From Phylloscopus collybita (Eukaryota; Chordata; Aves; Passeriformes; Phylloscopidae), in assembly GCA_027886175.1 (NCBI GenBank), contig JAJNNQ010000024.1:33583001-33647000 (forward strand): a DNA stretch of 64,000 nucleotides. Reading direction: 5' to 3'. The position numbers and the translations under genes are program-made. Each line of letters begins with the position of its first letter. The first letter of the stretch is position 1. Below the pieces are notes generated by a model that saw only the letters and a list, made by a program, of their open reading frames with translations, was not told where the DNA came from and made no database searches. Below are positions 38,691-48,800 of the stretch, in pieces.

Positions 38691-38709
38691 AAAAAAAAAA
38701 AAAAAAAAA
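38691..38709 (+). repeat. Uninterrupted A19 tract
   Basis: Nineteen consecutive A bases, 60 bp before a CR1 copy. Probably a mononucleotide repeat; no retroposed body is recognised upstream. Confidence 0.9.
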
Positions 38710-38769
38710 TCACACGTGTTTTAAGGAGGAGCCAGGAGGAGAATTAAAAGACAGTTCTGTGCTTTGTGG

Positions 38770-39112
38770 CTGTGTACAAGGAGACCCTTTCATGCATGAA
38801 AGTCAGAAAGGCAAAAGGTAGGGACAGGCTTTTTAATAGGGTCTGTAGCAACAGGACATGGGACAATGGTTTTAAACCAAAAGAGGGTAGATTCAGACCA
38901 GATATGAGGAAGAAAATTTTTTAAAATGGGGGTAGTGAAACACTGGCACAGATTGCCCGGAGAGGTGGTGGATGCTCCATCCCTGGAAACATACAAGGCC
39001 AGGCTGGACAGGGCTCTGAGGAACCTGGTCTAGTTCAATATGACCCTGCTCACTGGGAGGGGATTGGGACAGATGAGCTTTGAATGTCTCTTCCAACCCA
39101 AACCATTCTATG
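38770..39112 (+). mobile_element. CR1 LINE 3' fragment
   Basis: This is a plus-oriented CR1 of about 340 bp: GGGACAATGGTTTTAAACCA, TAGATTCAGACCAGATATGA, TGAAACACTGGCACAGATTG, CATCCCTGGAAACATACAAG and CCAACCCAAACCATTCTATG at the 3' end. Confidence 0.92.
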
Positions 39113-41639
39113 CAAAAAGTGTTTGTCTGAAAAAAAGCAATTAAGCAAGAGGACTAGGGAGCTTGATGTCCCAAGCAGAACAGAGGGGAAAAGAGATATT
39201 TTGGTACTTCACTTACTTTTGACCTTCAATTGTTTGCTTAGCTTTTATTATCAATATTACAGTAGCATTTACAGCCAAACTGCCCAGAGTCTACATGAAC
39301 CGTTGTCTGCAATTATGAGACTGAAAAAAGGTACACTTTGTCTCAATCTTTAAGCAATCATCATTTGATCATTTGAATGTTTCTCAACAGAAGAGAAACC
39401 CACAACACTGATAGTTCCCAGAGCGTTGTACAAATAGGTCCCACAATCTCACATAAACACAATCTTCTGAAGTGAAACAGAGCAAGTATTGCTGTAGATG
39501 CAGATTAATGGTGTGCACAGATCAGGTGTGGAGAAGAGCCCCCTTTCTCAACCACCCTGGGTGGAAGTTAGAGAGAAAATTTAGTACTTTCTTCTCTTGC
39601 CATAGATTCCCTTGAAAAATAAAAGCAAAACAAAACCAGGTTTATAAAAGCACAGCACTTCAAGGACAGCATTAGAAACACACCCATGTGCAGACACATA
39701 CATTTGAAATGCACTTGTCAAAGAAAAATAAATCTATCCTCTACCCTGTGTCAATACAGCCAGAGCAGGAACTTCAAACCCCATTAGCAGCATCCTGCAG
39801 CCTGAGATTTCTCCTTTGAGGTCTCAAAGCAGAATATAAACCGAAGGTATGAGGAAAGTGGCAAAGCCAGCGATTCAGCACCTTCCCTTTGAGGCCGTAC
39901 AAAAGCTGGCGTAAACTGCCTTTTGTGCATGAAAACCAAAGTCCAACCATGTGGGTTTATTGTGCACAAAGGCAGGTTTTACGGGAGGAAAGCCATCACC
40001 CTCAGGCTCTGGACCAGCAAGCTGCTCCGAACTACTCTCGAGGAGAACCTGATTCACACACCAACACCCTGAACGCACGCCGCAGCTACATCAATTCAGT
40101 ATCAATAATAATGCATTCAAAAGCAAAGGGACGGGGCACCACCAAAGTGAGACACAGTCCAAGCCGAAGGCCAACACTTTCAAATCCAGCCACCGATGCA
40201 GGAAGCTGGTGCAACTGGTGTGACTGGAAGGGAAGTCCCACTGACCGCAGCGCCGGGACCGCTGCGGCGCAGAGATCCCCTCGAGTGACATCTGCCGAGC
40301 AGCGCTTCCTGCCCCGCGGAGGCTGCGTGGGACGGCCGGGCACATCTCGGCATTTCCTCTTGGGAGAATGAGGATGTTTTGAAAAACATAGGTGGCTTGC
40401 AAAGCACTTTGGGATGTATGTGGATGAAAAGCACTCTTATGCACATCGATAATTAGCACTAACCACCGGCGTGTCACACCCTCCATGTAGAGCATTTAGC
40501 AGATTTATTCAGCTCTTGCTGGAATGCCAGAGCACAAGCTGGATATTCAGTGATGTGAGCGCCCTTTCATGGGGCAGATGCTGGGGAGCTAATGATGTTT
40601 GATGAGTTAAGGCCATTGGTGACTCAGGATCAGCAATTAGTTGATTTCTCTGGGAGGAAGGTGCTTTGCTCCATTAAGCTAAAAGCATCCTCCACAGTTC
40701 AGCGTGCACAAAGTCATTCTGTCCGCCTCCCACAAAGCCTGCCTACGTTCATTAGGGGGTTGATACTTCCCACATAAACACTCAGGTTTACCTTACTGGG
40801 TTCCCTATCAGTTCCACCCCTCAGCCCTGTGCCAACTTGATATTCCCTGGAAGAGCATAAGGCACACCAGGAAAGGATTGCCAAGAGCAACTGGACACAC
40901 GGTCTAATGCAAAGGGATGTGGTACCACTGACGTCTACGTGGCAGAACCCATTTCGGGCAAGGCTAATAACACTCTGTCACAAATCAGACCCAAGCCCAG
41001 TCCTGCCCTAGCCTGCAGAACGGGACTACAGACATCCATCTCCCTCCCAAGGGTAGGCAGTGATGCTTCCATCAATCAATAACAGGCACTGGGGAGACAC
41101 CAGCTGCACTTGTTCTGCCTGCCATTCCCGAAATGCACACAGGCAAAAGCAACAGGACCAAAGGATGATCTGGCTGGTGTCCCCCCCAGGAAAGGACAGC
41201 ATCCAGCTCCCTCCCAGAGGTTGCACTCCAGTCCTCTGAAGGCTGGCTGAGGCTGGTCATTGGTGTCAGGGAGTGGGACCCTTGAAATCCTGGGGAGCGA
41301 TGTGCCGAGTCATAGGACGGCAGCGCGTTTCTGAGCGCTAATGCTCGTGGCACATGGCAGGACTGTCAGGCAGAGGATGCACAGAACAGTTATTTCTTTC
41401 AACGAGTGGGGAATTTGACAGAGCTGGCATTTGGACCCTCTTTTCACAACTTCTTTGAAGTGTTTGATCTCAGCCGCTAACGACACAAAGGCTATCGAAG
41501 CGCTACTGGTGCTATCTTCAAAGGGTTCGGGCGTTCAATGATTAATAGGAACCCTGCACGGGATAGGGGAGAGAGACTATTATGGGAATGTTGGGGGGGA
41601 TCCAAGATGCGTTAGTACCTTTACTCTCTGGGACCGAGG
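39113..41639. other. Promoter-proximal part of GAB2 intron 1
   Basis: Unique sequence without recognised repeats. CpG frequency rises toward the promoter island, with a separate CpG patch at 40230-40350. No exon recognised. Confidence 0.55.
40230..40350. promoter_or_regulatory. CpG-dense patch with GC inverted repeat in GAB2 intron 1
   Basis: This is a CpG-rich segment of about 120 bp, 1.8 kb inside intron 1 and separate from the main island. At 40245-40267 it carries a perfect inverted repeat, CCGCAGCG-7 nt-CGCTGCGG. It may be an enhancer or secondary start region. No coding sequence is recognised. Confidence 0.35.
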
Positions 41640-42044
41640 CACTCCCAGCCTCCCCGAAAACAGACGGCTTCAACGGCGGGGGTGTGACCGCGGCAGGTCC
41701 CGGGTGAGCCCGGCCACCGCGGGGCGCAGCCAGAACGGCCCCAGCGCCGAGTGTCCGCTCCGGCCGCGGCCGTCACCGCCCACCCCAGCACCGCGGGGCA
41801 GGGAACAAGTCGCGGGGCTCGGAGATGCTCCCGCCCGCCTTCCCCGAGCGGCGGGGAGCCTGGAGCGTTCGTTCCCCGCCCGGGCAAGGGGCACCCCCGC
41901 CCTGCCGAGCCTCCGCGGTGCCGGGAGAGGCGGCGGCAGGTGCACCCGGGCTGGCGGCGGGGGAGCGGGGATGGAGGCGGGGGAGATGGATCCCGGCTTT
42001 CCCGGGGCCGGGGTAAGGATGAGATGGGGTGGGCTGAGACTTAC

Positions 42045-42116
42045 GTATCTCCGTAACTTCTTCTCCGGCGGTGACTTTCGGAGCCAGCCCGAGCACACCA
42101 CCTCCCCGCCGCTCAT
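42045..42116 (-). CDS. GAB2: GAB2 first coding exon (partial gene)
   Basis: GAB2 is a cytoplasmic docking adaptor. It has an N-terminal PH domain that binds phosphoinositides, and downstream tyrosine and proline-rich sites that recruit SHP2, PI3K p85 and GRB2 after cytokine, growth-factor or Fc receptor activation. On the minus strand an ATG at 42116-42114 opens a 24-codon exon starting [12 protein letters not shown] and ending [11 protein letters not shown]. This matches the start of the PH domain of human GAB2 (from memory MSGGGDVVCTGWL, then the same [11 protein letters not shown]), one residue shorter in the glycine run. The exon ends exactly after the tyrosine codon at a perfect GTAAGT donor (42044 downward), where the human exon also ends. 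The start context has G at -3. The exon sits in a CpG island, as expected of a first exon. GAB1 and GAB3 share the PH fold, but the MSGG-VVC start points to GAB2. The rest of the protein is outside the window. Confidence 0.95.
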
Positions 42117-42148
42117 CGCGGCAGCCGGGCGCCGCCGGGCGCTGCCTC

Positions 42149-42165
42149 CCGGCGCTCAGCGCCGG
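42149..42165 (-). promoter_or_regulatory. GC hairpin upstream of GAB2 start codon
   Basis: On the sense strand CCGGCGC-TGA-GCGCCGG forms a perfect 7-bp stem with a 3-nt loop, 32 nt before the ATG. If it is inside the transcribed leader it would be a stable RNA hairpin that could slow ribosome scanning. Confidence 0.5.
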
Positions 42166-42182
42166 CCGCGCCGGCCCATGGA

Positions 42183-42203
42183 GGGCGGGCGGGGGTGGGT
42201 GGG
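42183..42203 (+). promoter_or_regulatory. G-quadruplex motif in GAB2 leader/promoter
   Basis: The plus strand contains five consecutive G-runs of three or more separated by single bases (GGGCGGGCGGGGGTGGGTGG, continuing one G). That is a near-ideal parallel quadruplex pattern. It lies about 70-90 bp upstream of the GAB2 ATG, on the template strand. Confidence 0.65.
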
Positions 42204-42207
42204 TGAG

Positions 42208-42290
42208 CGGACGGATGGATGGATGGATGGGTGGGTGGAGGGAGGGAGGGAAAAAGGGAGGGAGGGATGTGGAAGGATGGATGGGGGGCG
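42208..42290 (+). repeat. (GGAT)n/(GGGA)n tandem tract in GAB2 leader
   Basis: A GGAT/GGGT tetranucleotide run is followed by GGGA repeats, an A5 interruption, more GGGA and another GGAT unit. It is purine-rich on the plus strand and pyrimidine-rich on the GAB2 sense strand. It is likely length-variable and capable of forming further G-quadruplexes. Confidence 0.8.
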
Positions 42291-43384
42291 CGGCGAGCGC
42301 CTCCCCCCGCCGCCGCGGCCGCTCGGCTGCGAGCGGGGAAGCAGGAAACTGGCTCCTTCCCGGCTCACCACGCCTCCGCCCGCCCGGCGCCCCGCCAGCC
42401 GTGTTAAAGACACAAACCCCGCGGGGAGAGGGGCTGCCCGGCCCCACGCCGCCCCCGAGGGGCTGCCGCTCGTCCCTGTCCCCCCCCACACTCATACAGT
42501 GCCTATGGAGAAACTTTATCCGTACTGCAGCAGGTGATCTCTAACAGCGCAACGTTTCCTTAATTAAAAAGTACAGCTCCCCCCAAACCTCTCCCCCATC
42601 AGGTTCCATTAACCCAGGACCCTTCTACTCTCTTGATGGAAAAGGTCCTTCTCACCTCGGGAAGGCGAGGCTGGCTTTAGCCTCGCTGTGCTCAGGGGCT
42701 TGTGCCTGAGATGAAGGTGCCATAGGAAAACAAAGAGGTTGAGTAAGAAACAGCTAAACACCAGTGATGCCAAAAACCCTCCTGGAGAAAAAAAAATAGC
42801 AATAAAAAACCACGAGGGGAATCAATAATAGCTTCGTATTTTATTATTGATTTTTAAGTAATGGAGCAGTAGCCACTGAAAGGGGATTTGACTGCCATTG
42901 GAGTCTCATGCAGACAAGCCAGGTTTTGTATTACAGTGTATTATACTCTGGCTGAGATTCACTATCAACTTTCAGATCTAGAAACACTGTACATTTCAAA
43001 GCCTGATCCTCTCCTCCCCAGCTCAGGCTGCAATAAAACGTCCCTCCACAGCCCTGCGAGCTGGGTTGCACTCTAACCTTCTTTTCACTGCACCCTTTAA
43101 AGCAAAGCTTGGGCATGGCACCCATAAAAGCTGAATCCTCTTGGCCCATGCTCACGTGGAAAACACAACCCATTTGCTAGGGATGGATTTCTAAGACCTG
43201 TCTCTATACAACAGCTCTGCCCCAAACCTGCTCGGGCACATTCAGTCATCCCTGCCTCAGCTTCCCTGCCTGTCCAAACTTCTGTGGGCAGGGATGGTCC
43301 CTCCTTACGTGTTTGTGCCGTAGCTGGTGCAATAACAACTCCATGCTGGCTGGATGTGCTACTGTATGTCACACAACAACAACC

Positions 43385-43500
43385 TTTATATAACGCCGCT
43401 CAAGCAGGGATCTTGCATCACTTTAGAGCAGTAATTGCAACTTGCAGTGCCTCTGGGAGGTAGGAACAACACCTCTTTTCAAGATGGGGACAGCACGGTT
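43385..43500 (-). mobile_element. MIR-like ancient SINE remnant
   Basis: The plus strand has CTCTGGGAGGTAGGAACAAC and then AAGATGGGGACAGCACGGTT. This resembles the reverse MIR pattern (GTGAGGTAGGTA ... ACAGATGGGGAAACTGAG), preceded by a degraded 3' part. Confidence 0.45.
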
Positions 43501-44555
43501 AAGCCATATGTTGTTTATCATCTTTGTGAATGCATAAAGTAGGGGAATAACCCCTTACAGAACAAGTCAGTCATTTGTTAGGAATGTATTTTATAAACAG
43601 CATCGTTTTTCTGCCAGTGAAATGCAAAGGCTAAATAGGAAGATTTTTCTACCTTCTCACTACCCAAAGGAAGGGCTTGATCCTATTCAAGTGCTGGGCA
43701 ATCTCTGCAGAGAGAGGCTATGCTCAGATCAGCTTGCCCATCTCTGCCAACGCAGCGTGTGTGATGGGGCTGAGAGCAGGGGAGGATGGAGAGACCAGCT
43801 CTCTGCTAGCCTCAGCCAGTATTCAGTGCACTGGGGCCATATCAATTTACACTGCATGACAGCGAGAGTCTCACCTGCAAACTCTCCTGGGTTAAAGGCA
43901 CTTTGTGCACTCATAGAGAAAACTCTGTCCTGGTGACCTGCACTTGAGAGATCTTCCCAAAACACACAGAAATTTCAGGGAGGCTGGTGAGGTATTGGGG
44001 ATTTAGAAAGACTCAGTTAAGAACAGATGATCATGATTAATACACAGGTAGCATGCAAAACCATTCCACGGTGTATGTTAATGATTCACAGGTTAGGAAT
44101 TCACTCATACTGACACCAATGCAAAGTGGTATCAGTTTGAATACCAGTTGCAGAGAACCCTGTCTGCATTTTTATGTTAACAACTTCCACCACACAGAGT
44201 TGGAACACTTCATTTGGGTGATGGATGTTTAAAGAAATGCTCCATAATTATCATTGTGTGAATTGGAATGAATTATTCTACATGTTCTATGACAGCCCTT
44301 GGTTTATTGCCCTGCTCCCTTGCTGTACTATTCCTTCTGTCCGCTCATCCCCTATTCTGGATCGCATTTGCTGACTGGATTATATTCACAAGATCTATCT
44401 GAGCAGTGTCCGAAACATGAAGTACCTCTGTGAATTCTTTTTTTCCATGCTTTTGGTGATGCCTGACAGAGGTGTCTCAGATTGCTGGGACTTCTGGATG
44501 GGAAACGGGTTGCCTTTCCTGTACATTTAGATATGCTGCTGTCTCAGATGTGACA

Positions 44556-44630
44556 CAGAATCATAGAATCATTAAAGTTGGTAAATGCCTCCAAGATCAT
44601 CGAGTCCAACTGTAACATAAGCTCTGTGCA
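44556..44630 (-). mobile_element. Short CR1 3' tip
   Basis: The plus strand reads AGAATCATAGAATCATTAAA followed by GATCATCGAGTCCAACTGTA, the reverse of a CR1 3' end. Only about 75 bp remain. It is the only CR1 seen between the two genes. Confidence 0.8.
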
Positions 44631-45429
44631 GAAAAATGCTTCAAACAAAGATGCTGCACGTGAACGTGCCTCCCCAGTTCCACTGTGGCTGTAAGCAGAG
44701 TGGAACAGTGAGTTAATTCTGGCATCAGGCTGCCAGATTACATATGATCCAATGCATGTAACGTTACAACGCCTTATAATGCTGGCCCTCCTTAAAGCTT
44801 TTGGCCAGGAAGACACACAGATACAACCCTCAGTGCCCCTGGGAGTTAAAGACGATGTCTGTCATGAGCACAGCTCCATTTGGCAGCGCTTGCACGTTCG
44901 TAACAGTTTTTACCAACTTCAAGCTGTTCCTCCAACCGGCAGTGGAGAATGAACTCAGGCTGGCCCCAGCTGACTGCGTAAATCTCTGGAGTGTGAGCTA
45001 ACAGCCAGCAGCCTTGGCGGAAAACTGTGTGAAAACCACATCCTTGTGTTGGAAAAACCTGACGAGGGAGTTACGTGAAGCCATCAAGAATCCATCTCTG
45101 CCAGCAGAAGCAACTGAAGGAGGAACAGCAGAATTAGCAGGCATAGCAAGGGAGAAATTAAGAGATGCTATGTAAGAAATAATATTCCTTGAACAAGGGT
45201 AAGGCTGAGAGAGGAACATTTTTCTAAGAAAAAGCCCTTGTGCTGTCTTTTACGTGCTGGGGTGCACAACAAAGTGACACTTTCTTCTGCAGAAACCTCA
45301 GGGGTTTTTAATCATAACCTTCCGTGTGGTTTCTTGTTCATGTCTGAGAACGAAAAATCAGAACTTCTAAGAAAGAAACCACAATGTCCACCGCTACTCC
45401 TTCCTGCTCCAAATTTATTCAAATGAGCT

Positions 45430-45443
45430 GTGCCATCTGCTGG
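45430..45443 (-). promoter_or_regulatory. CTCF core motif
   Basis: The minus strand reads CCAGCAGATGGCAC, matching every position of the CTCF core CCASYAGRKGGCRS. It sits between the two genes, about 3.3 kb upstream of the GAB2 ATG, beside a GC-rich patch. CTCF is the zinc-finger protein that anchors chromatin loops and insulators. This is a motif match only; occupancy is not shown by sequence. Confidence 0.6.
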
Positions 45444-45449
45444 CAGACG

Positions 45450-45665
45450 GGAAAGCTGCAGGCGGAGCAATTCCCCTCCTCGCTCCCAGTCGCCGGAGCA
45501 AGCAGTCGGGATGGATGGAGACACCGGGCATTTCCTATGGATTAGGGACCAGCTGCTGAAACGCTTCGGGCTACTTACCCCAGCCAGGCACAAATCCCTT
45601 GGAAATGCCCTATACGGTGGTTAATATAAACCGAAAAGGGCGGGGGGGCGGGGGAGGGGAGGAAA
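45450..45665 (-). promoter_or_regulatory. GC-rich patch with GC boxes and TATA-like element
   Basis: This is a small CpG-containing island outside the main promoter. At 45638-45659 the plus strand has a G-run tract (GC boxes on the minus strand). Immediately downstream in the minus direction, at 45621-45630, is the TATA-like TTTATATTAA. The arrangement could be a minor upstream promoter firing toward GAB2, or an enhancer. The evidence is composition and motifs only. Confidence 0.3.
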
Positions 45666-45845
45666 GGCTTGAAAAATCTGCCGTGCTGCTTGGTGCTCCT
45701 TGCCTGCTTTTAATTCTGAGCGAATGCTCAGTCTCCTGAGATCCAGCTCCACAACAATAAGACCTGACTTTATCTTCACGCAACAGTTCCTGCAGCAGAG
45801 CAGGATGGGAGCAGCTTTTTGATTTCACGAAGAATTTTCAAGGTT

Positions 45846-45859
45846 AAAAAAAAAAAAAA
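45846..45859 (+). repeat. A14 tract
   Basis: Fourteen uninterrupted A bases in the intergenic region near the GC-rich patch. Confidence 0.85.
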
Positions 45860-48800
45860 TTCACCTCTTTCAAGAACTCGAGTCTTTTCAAGCTTTCCAC
45901 CCTCCGTAGAAGAGCACAGCAAGCCCCCCAGAACGACTGCATTGAAGCCAAACCACAAGACAGTCCTTTCCTTCTTGTGACAGGCAGCAGCACTGGCTGC
46001 TTTCCATGAGCAGAGGGAATAGTAGCACAAGGTGCTTTGATCAGATAATGAGACAGTTTGAAGCATCTTCAGTACAGGGTTGTGGCAAAGGCAGGAGTAT
46101 CAGAGCTCTGACGCCTTAATACAGGCTTGAAAAAGAGAAGAGATTACTTGCAGGACAGCAGTGTTCAAGGCACATAGGCTTGGGTGGAGTTGATGGTCCT
46201 ACTTTGTCCTCTCCTCTGTTGGAGATCCTGGCCAGGACCAGCACATCCCATCCAGGATGGATACAGACCCCCTGGGCAGCACAGGGAGGGGCCTGGGGTG
46301 CTGAGCTGGATGGTGTCTGTGGACGCAGATGGAGGACACTTCCAGTCTTCACACTTGAAGATTATTAAAGAAGACTTCCTATTCCTATTCAGTCCACACT
46401 GATGCCCAGTCCTACTTCTTTCACCAAACTGGAGCTGAGCTGGGACAGAACACTACTAATGCATTTCTCAGTTCTGCACCCAGGTAGAGGGGTTTTTGCA
46501 CCTGGCGATTCCTTCTAGGATGGATGAACTCCTCATGCAGACTCGCTTGCCTGGATCCAGACACATTTTTGGCAGCTACCTTTACCTTTTTCTCCCCGCT
46601 ACTTATGCTATTTTTACCACGGAAGGGAAGGAAACTAGGAGGTTTCCCATTTTTCCCTCACCTCCTCAAAACAGAAAACCATTATACAACTGCTTGGTGG
46701 AAAGTGCACCAGGCAATGCTCCAGACACAGACACTATTCTGACATAAGCATAAAGGCCACTTCATCCTTGTTTTTCCCCAATGAGACCAGCAGCTCAGCA
46801 CGGGAAGGACTCCCTCTACAGACACTATTTGGCACAATGGGGCTTTGATCGCAGCTGGACCCAGGGCAAGCGACCATAAAACAAATGATAATAAAACAGG
46901 CAGAGAGAAATCTTCGCCGTGCTCCCCTGCCTGCTCACCCGACCCCGGTGTGCTCTCACATCCTTAGGCATTACTTCAAGAGCAGATGGTGCTCTGTGGT
47001 AGAGCAAACGAGCAATTATCCTCCTGACACCCTGCAAGGCCTCCCCACATGCGATTGCAAGAAGTTACTTCACCCCAAGCTAAGAGCTGTTGTCTGGCTT
47101 TTCAGCATAATTGGATGTAATCAAGTTTAATTTGGTTGGTGCAGTAACTCTGAAGACTTTTGTAACTGGATTACTGTGGGCTCAGCGGTCATGTGCCATT
47201 ATATCTGCTGGCCAAAACAGAAGCCAGAATAAAAACAGATGCTTTCCCTCTACTCCTCCTTCCAGTGACACCCCTCCAGGATATGAGCTTGCCCTGTACA
47301 GCCAATATAATGAACTAAAAATTCTATTAGAAGAAGGAAGTCATTGCTGTTGTACTATGTCCAGGCCTCTTCTACAATGTGTAAATTACTTAGAATATGG
47401 ATCTCTACATTTGCTTACAGTTGTTGGCTGTGCACAGTTTAGAGCTAAAACTACTGAACACAGGCCTACTATGCACATGAACTTTTAGAATTTTAAGTCT
47501 TATTATTCTAACTATACAAGTAGGGAAGCTGAGACCATGAGCAGGAGTGAGTGGCTGATGAGGATGGACTCCCCTAAGCCCTATTTTCCACTGTACACCA
47601 CCATCTGAGGACAAGGAATATACAAAATGCTGTGTTCATAGCAGACCTGTAGCTCTACTGCAGGTAATCTATAGGTGAGAGAGGGGCATCTGGTAAATGC
47701 AACAAAGCCAGCAGCATAAAGACCTTATTTTCAGACCCCCAGCTGCTACCAGTGTTAAGTCATGGAAGAAGCATGTGAAAGCCACCATGCTTTAGGTCAA
47801 ATTTTGCAAACTCAAGAGCCTGTTGTCTTTTGTAATGTCCCTCAAATGCTAACCGTTAAGACACACTGATACACTCCTGAAAGATGCCGAGGCCAGGCAA
47901 ACAAAGATTGAAATACAGCACTTTTTTAACAGTGAAAATAATCACTGGAGCAGTGCGTGGTAGGGATATGCCCTTGTGGTTTCAAAGCATTTTAGCCCAT
48001 CTAGAGTGTATTATATTCCTGGCTGAGATGTCAATTGCATTTTAAACAGACATCTCCTAGAAGTCTAAAGTGTGAAGAGACTTTGCTGAGATCAGAGCAA
48101 AAGCTGCTCTGCAGTTGCCAGTCCCAAATGCTACACAGCAGCCACCCTCCCAGCTGAATGCTGTTAAGCTGTAGTTGCAGGCATATGCATCTCTGGTTTT
48201 GGCCAGATGGCTATTTTAAGTTTCTAATGATCTGGGAAATGAACACTTCATAACGTTCTATCTCAGAGGGTTTAGCACAAACTTTCTTCCTTTTATCCAT
48301 GGCAGCACTGTTACAGATGGTATTGGATCTCAATTAGGGACTGGAGTAACACGGTGCTGAAAACATTGTGTTTTAGCATGGACTCCAAGGACATGGCAAC
48401 ATAATCCTGTCTGGCAAGTCATCCATCAAGTTCATTAACAAATAGGCTCATGAAATTTGTTAAATACTTGAACCTTATACTTCCTAAATCACCATGAACA
48501 CTAATAATTTATTAATGCCATTAGGAATAATGGAATTTGAAAGACCGTTTGAAGCCACTGTATAAACCAGGCCCTGGGATTTGATTTGTATGGATATTCG
48601 AGTTTTGCAGGTGGCTAAGTTCAGCCCTGTAGGGTGATCTGGAAAAGCACCACCCAGGCATGTTTACAGAGAGGCACCTAAAGCACGCCTTTCCCAGAAC
48701 TCCAGCTGCTGTGCAGGGCCCCATCTCAGCAGCTATGATGCCATGCACACGCTGCTGAGCCAGCCTGAAAGCACATGGTGATTTATTTATACTAAGCAAC

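Larger units (their letters stand above)
1..42044 (-). other. GAB2: GAB2 intron 1 (5' portion, continues beyond left edge)
   Basis: The intron begins at the GTAAGT donor directly after exon 1 and runs leftward to the window edge. No sequence resembling GAB2 exon 2 (the rest of the PH domain, beginning AWKKRWF in human) was seen. A very long first intron is known for mammalian GAB2, so 42 kb or more without coding sequence is expected. Contents are listed as separate entries: CR1 copies, MIR-like remnants, low-complexity tracts and candidate regulatory blocks. No known protein could be matched to any of the many short open frames here. Confidence 0.85.
41640..42540 (-). promoter_or_regulatory. 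GAB2: GAB2 CpG-island promoter and 5' leader
   Basis: This is the largest GC- and CpG-dense stretch in the window. It surrounds the GAB2 start codon and drops sharply to ordinary AT-richer sequence near 42540 and 41640. It contains many CCGCCC/GGGCGG GC boxes and no convincing TATA box, so a dispersed CpG-island type promoter is expected. The transcription start cannot be fixed by eye. It should lie between about 42150 and 42500, upstream (higher coordinates) of the ATG at 42116. The leader region also holds a GGAT/GGGA repeat tract, G-quadruplex motifs on the plus strand and a short GC hairpin, described separately. Long open frames cross this island on both strands only because GC-rich sequence has few stop codons. 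Confidence 0.85.

Noticed and set aside
39876..39895. NRSF/REST half site (TTCAGCACC)
   Set aside because: The right half of the motif is absent.
41773..42495. 240-codon minus-strand open frame beginning in the GAB2 leader
   Set aside because: It overlaps GAB2 exon 1 out of frame with proline-rich repeats from the GGAT tract. Kept only as a possible upstream open frame, not a gene.
41704..42537. 277-codon plus-strand open frame across the CpG island
   Set aside because: It is antisense to GAB2 exon 1 and exists because GC-rich sequence has few stop codons. The translation is arginine/glycine/proline-rich low complexity.
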